Translations under genes and position numbers: made by a program
Notes under the pieces: generated by a model
Database searches by the model: none
Told to the model about the DNA's origin: nothing
The model's input: only the letters and a program-made list of their open reading frames with translations
Part shown: positions 60,501 to 64,000 of the stretch, piece after piece
Position numbering within the stretch: position 1 is the first letter of the stretch
Layout: each line of letters begins with the position of its first letter
Source: Phoronis australis
Taxonomy: Eukaryota > Phoronida > Phoronidae
Reading direction: 5' to 3'
Length of the DNA: 64,000 nucleotides
Assembly: GCA_002633005.1 (NCBI GenBank)
Contig: NMRA01000884.1
Coordinates: 15,218 to 79,217, forward strand

Positions 60501-60533
60501 CGAGGTCTCTGTCTGGAACACATAGTTATCCAT
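48414..60533 (-). CDS. LRRC74-like leucine-rich repeat protein with two EF-hands (11-exon gene)
   Basis: Joined exons, 5' to 3' on the minus strand: 60533-60320, 58476-58286, 57114-57007, 56277-56134, 52837-52756, 52307-52222, 51761-51567, 51224-51129, 50323-50066, 48802-48717, 48506-48414. Every intron is GT-AG, and phases match at every junction except the last. The product is about 517 aa: a Ser/Arg-rich acidic N-terminus (1-72), a segment containing YLAACKKYGIVPSS and GLGPQGA, then about nine RNase-inhibitor-type LRRs (for example ITSLNLKGNDLGSDG, LKKIDISGNNFTDTDA, LDSIDLSWNELRGDGA, LKSLNLAWNGFGNDGA). Two C-terminal calcium-binding loops follow (DQDGSMSVSYDE and DQDGDGEIDF). This order fits the LRRC74 family of metazoan LRR proteins. 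No signal peptide or membrane segment is visible, so a cytoplasmic or ciliary scaffold is the likely location, which is inference. The final junction is one base out of frame (see findings). An in-frame TAG lies upstream of the chosen ATG. NLR and RNH1-like LRR proteins are less likely because there is no NACHT domain and EF-hands are present. Confidence 0.85.
48717..48802 (-). CDS. LRRC74-like gene, exon 10 (EF-hand 2, first part)
   Basis: Exon of 86 nt, with acceptor TTTTAG|GCAGCC and donor CAG|GTGATC, leaving two bases over. It encodes MTSSQIEDLIKVLDQDGDG and then EIDF, a canonical EF-hand loop whose twelfth residue (expected Glu) should come from the next exon. Confidence 0.8.
49100..49340 (+). 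pseudogene. Broken THAP zinc-finger domain
   Basis: Two overlapping frames together give the THAP pattern. The first reads SSQAENVSVFRR. After a frameshift the second reads VPKDTKVAQKWHRFVRRTR and later LCSAHFEDSCFD. The C-x-x-H pair of the C2CH zinc site (CSAH) and the HFEDSCF motif are characteristic of THAP domains, which bind DNA in P-element-type transposases and in THAP proteins. The frameshift and the stop after GLIQ mark it as non-functional. It lies in intron 9 of the LRRC74-like gene, on the opposite strand. Confidence 0.6.
49354..49620 (-). CDS. Unassigned acidic ORF within intron 9 of the LRRC74-like gene
   Basis: Open frame of 88 codons whose ATG lies just after a TGACGTCA-containing stretch (CRE-like, about 49657-49666). 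The N-terminus is strongly acidic and Tyr-rich (MAESREFESDGDYDQELNEY), and the rest is polar. It could be the first exon of a small gene or part of a mobile element, since a broken THAP domain lies next to it on the other strand. I do not recognise the product. The composition is biased enough that chance is a less attractive explanation, but no splice partner was found. Confidence 0.35.
   Translation of the reverse strand: MAESREFESDGDYDQELNEYYEETYGNGGHDEEMGLHESENKFNVLPAAYFSTLSLTNWILPRGEAASGSASQPSHPTDDPEFKSRCF
50066..50323 (-). CDS. LRRC74-like gene, exon 9 (EF-hand 1)
   Basis: Exon of 258 nt (86 codons) in phase 0 on both sides, with acceptor TTACAG and donor AAA|GTAAGT. It holds a helical linker (YDVVNEALSFFQQYMTENN) and a full EF-hand with loop DQDGSMSVSYDE. 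Loop positions 1, 3, 5 and 12 (D, D, S, E) are all suitable calcium ligands. Confidence 0.88.
51129..51224 (-). CDS. LRRC74-like gene, exon 8 (LRR)
   Basis: Exon of 96 nt (32 codons) in phase 0 on both sides, with acceptor TTTAAG and donor GTATGT. It encodes LGRNVVPEEPAMAVMDLL, then LELLDLA, where the last repeat passes into the EF-hand part in exon 9. Confidence 0.82.
51567..51761 (-). CDS. LRRC74-like gene, exon 7 (two LRRs)
   Basis: Exon of 195 nt (65 codons) in phase 0 on both sides, with acceptor TTTTAG and donor CGG|GTAAAA. It carries LKSLNLAWNGFGNDGA and LQELDLTCNRIMAEGF and begins a third repeat (LQTLR) that exon 8 completes. Confidence 0.88.
52222..52307 (-). CDS. LRRC74-like gene, exon 6 (LRR)
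   Basis: Exon of 86 nt, with acceptor TTTCAG and donor AAG|GTCTGT. The split codon with exon 5 reads Ala. It encodes the repeat NLDSIDLSWNELRGDGALSI and ends in phase 0. Confidence 0.85.
52756..52837 (-). CDS. LRRC74-like gene, exon 5 (LRR)
   Basis: Exon of 82 nt entered in phase 0 and left in phase 1, with acceptor TTTCAG and donor GTTAGT. It encodes LTDVTLSNNCFGSTAGVIF. The 3.3 kb intron before it contains the unmerged-allele segment around 55312. Confidence 0.8.
54550..54784 (+). repeat. 235 bp flank, haplotype 1 copy (followed by insertion)
   Basis: Aligns to 55313-55548 with a few substitutions and one or two single-base indels; followed at 54785 by AGCGGATTTGCAGCG. Confidence 0.8.
54785..55311. 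mobile_element. Insertion (family of 44345) with shared minus-strand frame, cut by the N at 55312
   Basis: Longer copy of the insertion seen at 44345. The minus strand has an open frame of 130 codons (55216-54824) including KLTSLAYPRGKLQKLSNPR and TNEREDLLGIIKQK; the other copy keeps the same frame with substitutions. No protein family recognised. Confidence 0.6.
55313..55548 (+). repeat. 236 bp flank, haplotype 2 copy (no insertion)
   Basis: Second copy of 54550-54784, starting right after the N and running on into TTGACAGAGACC without the insertion. Confidence 0.8.
56134..56277 (-). CDS. LRRC74-like gene, exon 4 (two LRRs)
   Basis: Exon of 144 nt (48 codons) in phase 0 on both sides, with acceptor TTTTAG and donor GTTTGT. 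It completes the repeat begun in exon 3 (NLAENNLHGYGAKVV) and carries LKKIDISGNNFTDTDAGVIS. Confidence 0.85.
56485..56560 (+). repeat. tRNA-derived SINE-like head
   Basis: TGTAGTGGTTTGAGC (A-box-like) followed by CGGTTCAAATC (B-box) at tRNA spacing in intron 4 of the LRRC74-like gene; no acceptor pairing. Confidence 0.45.
57007..57114 (-). CDS. LRRC74-like gene, exon 3 (LRR)
   Basis: Exon of 108 nt (36 codons) in phase 0 on both sides, with acceptor CGTCAG and donor GTAAGC. It carries the LRR ITSLNLKGNDLGSDGVLQIC followed by MMEENTSIVEL. Confidence 0.85.
57203..57355. mobile_element. 153 bp MITE in intron 2 region of the LRRC74-like gene, TSD GCAAC
   Basis: Starts CAGAGACGGATC, ends AAATCCGCCACTG, and is flanked on both sides by GCAAC. 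Same family as 25654 and 58890. It lies just upstream of exon 3. Confidence 0.8.
58286..58476 (-). CDS. LRRC74-like gene, exon 2
   Basis: Exon of 191 nt between a TTTCAG acceptor and a GTG|GTAGGC donor. It encodes RFSWDPTGERAYLAACKKYG and, further on, NMSHYGLGPQGALCISIPLV. This is the conserved entry segment before the repeats in LRRC74-type proteins. It ends in phase 0, matching exon 3. Confidence 0.8.
58890..59186. mobile_element. 297 bp MITE in intron 1 of the LRRC74-like gene, TSD ACTCA
   Basis: Starts CATAGGCGGATTTAG, ends CAGATCCGCCACTG, and is flanked on both sides by ACTCA. Same family as the copies at 16704, 25654 and 57203. Confidence 0.85.
60320..60533 (-). CDS. LRRC74-like gene, exon 1 (start codon)
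   Basis: Exon of 214 nt starting at ATG (60533-60531); an in-frame TAG lies about 13 codons upstream with no other Met between. It encodes a hydrophilic leader with Ser/Arg-rich and acidic stretches (GRPTTRPILAGEDEKQ, DDDLETVLDTS). The donor is CAG|GTATAG at 60319, phase 1. The first two bases of exon 2 complete a Glu codon, giving LDTSEKRFSWDPTG. An unspliced reading runs on to a stop at 60210 but loses all similarity to the family. Confidence 0.7.
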
Positions 60534-60799
60534 GCTGCCGTTGTACCACCTGATGCTTTTAAGTACTGACTACCATTGCGTTATTTGGTGGTCGCCAGTC
60601 CTGCAATGCACAAGGCATAACATGAAACAGATCAAACGCCATCGTATACAAGATCATAAAGTCTAGATTTTAAAGCTTTATTTTCTAAGACACGTGTCAA
60701 GTGGTGGGCCACTTTTGTTATCATTCATTCCCTCGACATTGCGTTACGCCTTTTTAATATGGTGAATATTATATGATAAAAATTAAAATAATGCGTTAT

Positions 60800-60842
60800 A
60801 ATGATGACGACGACGATGATGATGATGTTTTGTTGATGATGG
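60800..60842 (+). repeat. GAT/GAC trinucleotide microsatellite
   Basis: GATGACGACGACGATGATGA and following units, upstream of the LRRC74-like gene's start. Confidence 0.85.
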
Positions 60843-61588
60843 CTAAACTGTTCATCAAGTAATGTGCTTCTCTATGTGTGTGTTTGTGCGTCAACAGTAG
60901 TAGCGCTAGCTGTGCATAAATAGACGGAAATAAATTATCCATTCCATTCAATGTAAAACGACGTGAACCATGGTCTTATTAGGTTACCGCAAATTGTGAC
61001 ACTAACCTTTGAGGGTGTCAACTGGAGCCAGTACGGATCACAGAGGTTAGCGTTAAAGTACACTAATGATTTAATCCGCAGTTGCAGAACCACGTTTGAT
61101 GTAATTAATTTTCCCAGGTAGTTAAGAGCACTAGTGTGACCGTTACAGTTTGTCACGAATGTCACGAACGGAGGCATTAAACAACAGTTTAGCAACAGCC
61201 GCGGACACTTTTGCACCGCCAAAAATTAAACGTAAGGGGTAGGTCAGGTTTGGTGGCACTTTTGAGGTCGTAGCATGTAGTCGTAGTTATTCTGGTTTCT
61301 TTGCATTTGTGAACACGTTGGTAATGAGGAAAGATCACCTGTTTGGCTGTACATGCATTTGCTTCAGAGACGATGACCCCTAACTGTTGCATGTGTACAT
61401 GTACATTAATGTGTAGTGACTGAGGAATCGGCCGTCAATTCCTCGTAGCCCTCAAACAAGCCAGAATTGCAAAAAAATCTAGTTCGTTGACAGTACATTT
61501 AGACCTCATTTTGGAGTCTGTAGGGAATTTGAGTTCAGGATAGACTGATGTCGCTCAACGGCAGAGACGTGGTGGTTTTGGGTTGAAA

Positions 61589-61762
61589 ATGGCAATTTTG
61601 TGGTTTTGTCTGTTCCTTTTTCTAAACCTACCTTGCTTTCCAGCAGGAGCTAAAGATACAAAAATACAAGACAGGAAAAAAAACTTCGGTGGGAGGCCTC
61701 AACTTCGAATAAAATGTTTGGTGAATGATTATTCCCTGGTAGTTATTTATTTATTTAAGTGA
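61589..61762 (+). CDS. Candidate first exon of a secreted or ER protein
   Basis: A short ORF in a good start context (GAAAATGG) opens with a textbook signal peptide, MAILWFCLFLFLNLPCFPAG, followed by a basic polar segment KDTKIQDRKKNFGGRPQLR. A possible donor CTG|GTAGTT at 61739 would give an exon of 50 codons; the unspliced reading is 57 aa. The downstream exon was not found in the window. The signal-peptide shape (short n-region, long Leu/Phe core, small residues at the cut) is the only support. I do not recognise the mature part. Confidence 0.4.
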   Translation: MAILWFCLFLFLNLPCFPAGAKDTKIQDRKKNFGGRPQLRIKCLVNDYSLVVIYLFK

Positions 61763-63554
61763 GGGCATCAAACTATAGGGAATACTAATATTGGTATGGC
61801 TGTAATTTATTGTTTCGTGAGTTCAGTCGTACTATATTGATAATAAAACTATTTTTGTTTTTGTTGAGGTGCACTAGTCGGTGTGATTCCCAATGGCAGG
61901 CAACGGACACACCGGCTGTTAAGCATTTACATCAAAATCGTTGGTGTTACCTCTTGATTTTTTATAGACAAAACGACAGTGTGCGAATTGCCCTCAATGT
62001 CTACTAAAGGTTTTTTGTTTAGATTAAAATACTTATTTCTGAAACTTCAGGGTTTATTTAGGTCACGCAAATAGAACAGGTAGAAACTCTACCAACATTC
62101 GTCCAGACATCAACCATCTGCTCTATAACTTTCAGAATCGGTGCAAAGATAGACCAATAAAACAAATTATGACTTTACTTAATACTTCGAAGTTCTGCCA
62201 ATGTTTGGTATCTTATCTGCGAAGTGACTTCGAACTGAGACTGCTCGGAAGGGCGGGGACACAAGCAATATCAACTTGCAATATTTACAGAATATCTTAA
62301 CGTTACGAAATGTATACTGCTCTTAATTGAAAAGACACAACAATGGAAGTTATGAGGAGGATTTAGTTTCAATGGGTGGAGTGTCCTTATAGCCAACAGT
62401 TTTTAAGTCGGGTCACACTTTGTTTACGAAACGAAATAACAATATCTCTTGAGAAGTGTATTTAGTTAACCATATTCAGACTTTACGCGGGTCTTGAATA
62501 TAGGTTTTGTGTATCACAACCACTACCACTTCTACATGGTCACTTTCGAAGCAACGAACCCAGGGAATTGTATCCAGCTTACCTGGGTAGATATAAGGAA
62601 CTATGGCCGGCCATCCAAAAATTACACTGAACATTTCCAACAGCTATAAATTTTAAACGGGATGTCTGTAGGCGCCTTTTTGGGTGAGTGGGCACTGTGT
62701 CCACCAAAACATCACTGCGTTCTGGTTGAAATCAATCTAAAGTAAATGCGAATATTAGATGTGAATCATATCAATGGAAGCATCTTTTCTTATCGGGAAT
62801 TCATGTCTTAACTTCCATCTATACCCGTTGCAACGTGCCTCATCCATCCTGGAGATTTACTTAAACCCGGTTTATCCGAAATACTGCTAGGCAGGCGACG
62901 GATCCATCTGGTCGTTATTTCGGCGAGAGCCCATGTAAATCCGTCATCTACCGTAGCAAACCATTTATGAACCCAGACCCTTAGTTTCCTTTTGTCCGCA
63001 GTAGATTTGGCTTGCATTTAAAATTATTTGTTTCATTGATATAATTCTCTTTAATTTTGCAAATTGAATAATCCCACAGAAGCGATGAAGCGCTCAGTGT
63101 CGACTTTTTCAGGACGAGTTTTCCAACAAAAGTGTAATACCTCCTCAGACTATCCCTATTACACAAGAGTTCGCAACTTTCGCAGATCAAAAACCTGAAA
63201 AGGTCCCAATAGTTTTAGTGCCACGTATTTGTTACGAAAATGTTCCTTTGATAGTACGGCGTCTACTCTGGCACTTTCAAGCTTAACGGGTTAAAATTAA
63301 GCGTTTAGTATTCCTATTTGGACATCCGTAACATGATAGTATGGCATTTAATCATGGTGACATTTTCATGGAAGCCCATACAAATAATTCGCCTTTTTGA
63401 AGGAGACCGCACTCCACATGGTCGGGCGTTCTTTATTCAGCAAAATCCTCTTCCAAAAAAGTCGTAGTCAAGTAAGTCGGTCTGAGTAATTTTAGCAAAC
63501 GTTTAATTTCTTGCTGAATGACAGGCATGGCTAAAACGGCCAGTTGTCAACGCA
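61763..63554. other. No feature seen
   Basis: Short chance frames only; if the signal-peptide exon at 61589 is real, this would be its first intron. Confidence 0.4.
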
Positions 63555-63615
63555 CCGAAAGCCAATAGGTTGCACGAGTATAAAAGCGAGGTTACTCACA
63601 TCAAAATAGTTAAAA
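63555..63615 (+). promoter_or_regulatory. Candidate pol II core promoter (CCAAT and TATA boxes)
   Basis: GCCAATAGG at about 63561 is followed by a consensus GTATAAAAGC at about 63579 and a pyrimidine-rich TTACTCACATCA about 20-30 bases later, a normal position for transcription start. No coding exon is visible before the window ends; CACCAG|GTTTGC at about 63656 could be a donor of a non-coding first exon. Confidence 0.35.
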
Positions 63616-64000
63616 TCACACACTGAGCCTGATCACCGAAGTGCACCGACATCCACCAGGTTTGCACAAGTTCCATAGGCTAAGTACCCCCAGTGCCGCA
63701 TAAAACTACAGTACTCTCGACCCGTATCTTAGCGACATTGTGAGCTAACCGGTCGTCACGGAGTGAGCCACCGGGATACTTATACCGAAGCAACGTGGGT
63801 CATTATGGAAGTGAAATAGATGTAGCCCAAGGTTAATAGCACGTCTAATCTACTGCTTCCTTTCATGCTGCGCAAGCGACAATAATATATTGGAAAACAT
63901 AGTAGATGTTCACTCAGGCATAGAAAAATCTAAATCAATTTGTACGTGATTAATGCCATACACAGTGTGTCTAATCACCCTGTATGCGTGTCCGTCTCAA

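Overview
This is a gene-poor, repeat-rich, AT-rich window of a metazoan nuclear genome. The evidence is a spliced gene with GT-AG introns, BEL/Pao and LINE remnants, many short palindromic DNA transposons, tRNA-derived repeat heads and single-N gap characters. The frequent ACATGTAC palindrome and the repeat types suggest an aquatic invertebrate, such as a lower deuterostome, lophotrochozoan or cnidarian. The sequence alone does not fix the lineage. No prokaryotic operon, CRISPR array or rRNA was seen.

Layout. Region 1-7500 holds no convincing gene. It contains a 1.36 kb sequence present twice in direct orientation (1095-2455 and 3305-4685), a tRNA-like repeat and a 179 bp hairpin element. Region 7500-16041 is a decayed BEL/Pao retrotransposon on the minus strand (gag, protease, reverse transcriptase) that has been invaded at least three times: by a LINE fragment, by a hairpin MITE, and by a 5.0 kb element (9344-14339). 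That 5.0 kb element has ~140 bp inverted termini and carries the broken remains of a large uncharacterised ORF with a PIN/FEN-like acidic signature. It is the best candidate here for an undescribed mobile system. Region 16-48 kb is mostly intergenic with MITEs, tandem duplications and two inverted copies of one repeat (23.1-27.2 kb and 40.35-41.6 kb). It also holds a small two-exon gene candidate on the minus strand (37312-38137) and a broken THAP domain (about 40000-40190).

The one confidently modelled gene is on the minus strand from 60533 to 48414. It has eleven exons with matching splice phases and encodes a ~517 aa protein with about nine RNase-inhibitor-type leucine-rich repeats and two C-terminal EF-hands, resembling the LRRC74 family. 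Its introns hold a MITE with a clear target duplication, a second THAP fragment and an unmerged allele. Beyond 60.6 kb there is only a candidate signal-peptide exon (61589-61738, plus strand) and a CCAAT/TATA-type promoter candidate near 63560-63610.

At two places (44722 and 55312) a single N separates a copy of flanking sequence carrying an insertion from a second copy lacking it. This looks like two haplotypes joined end to end rather than true duplication.
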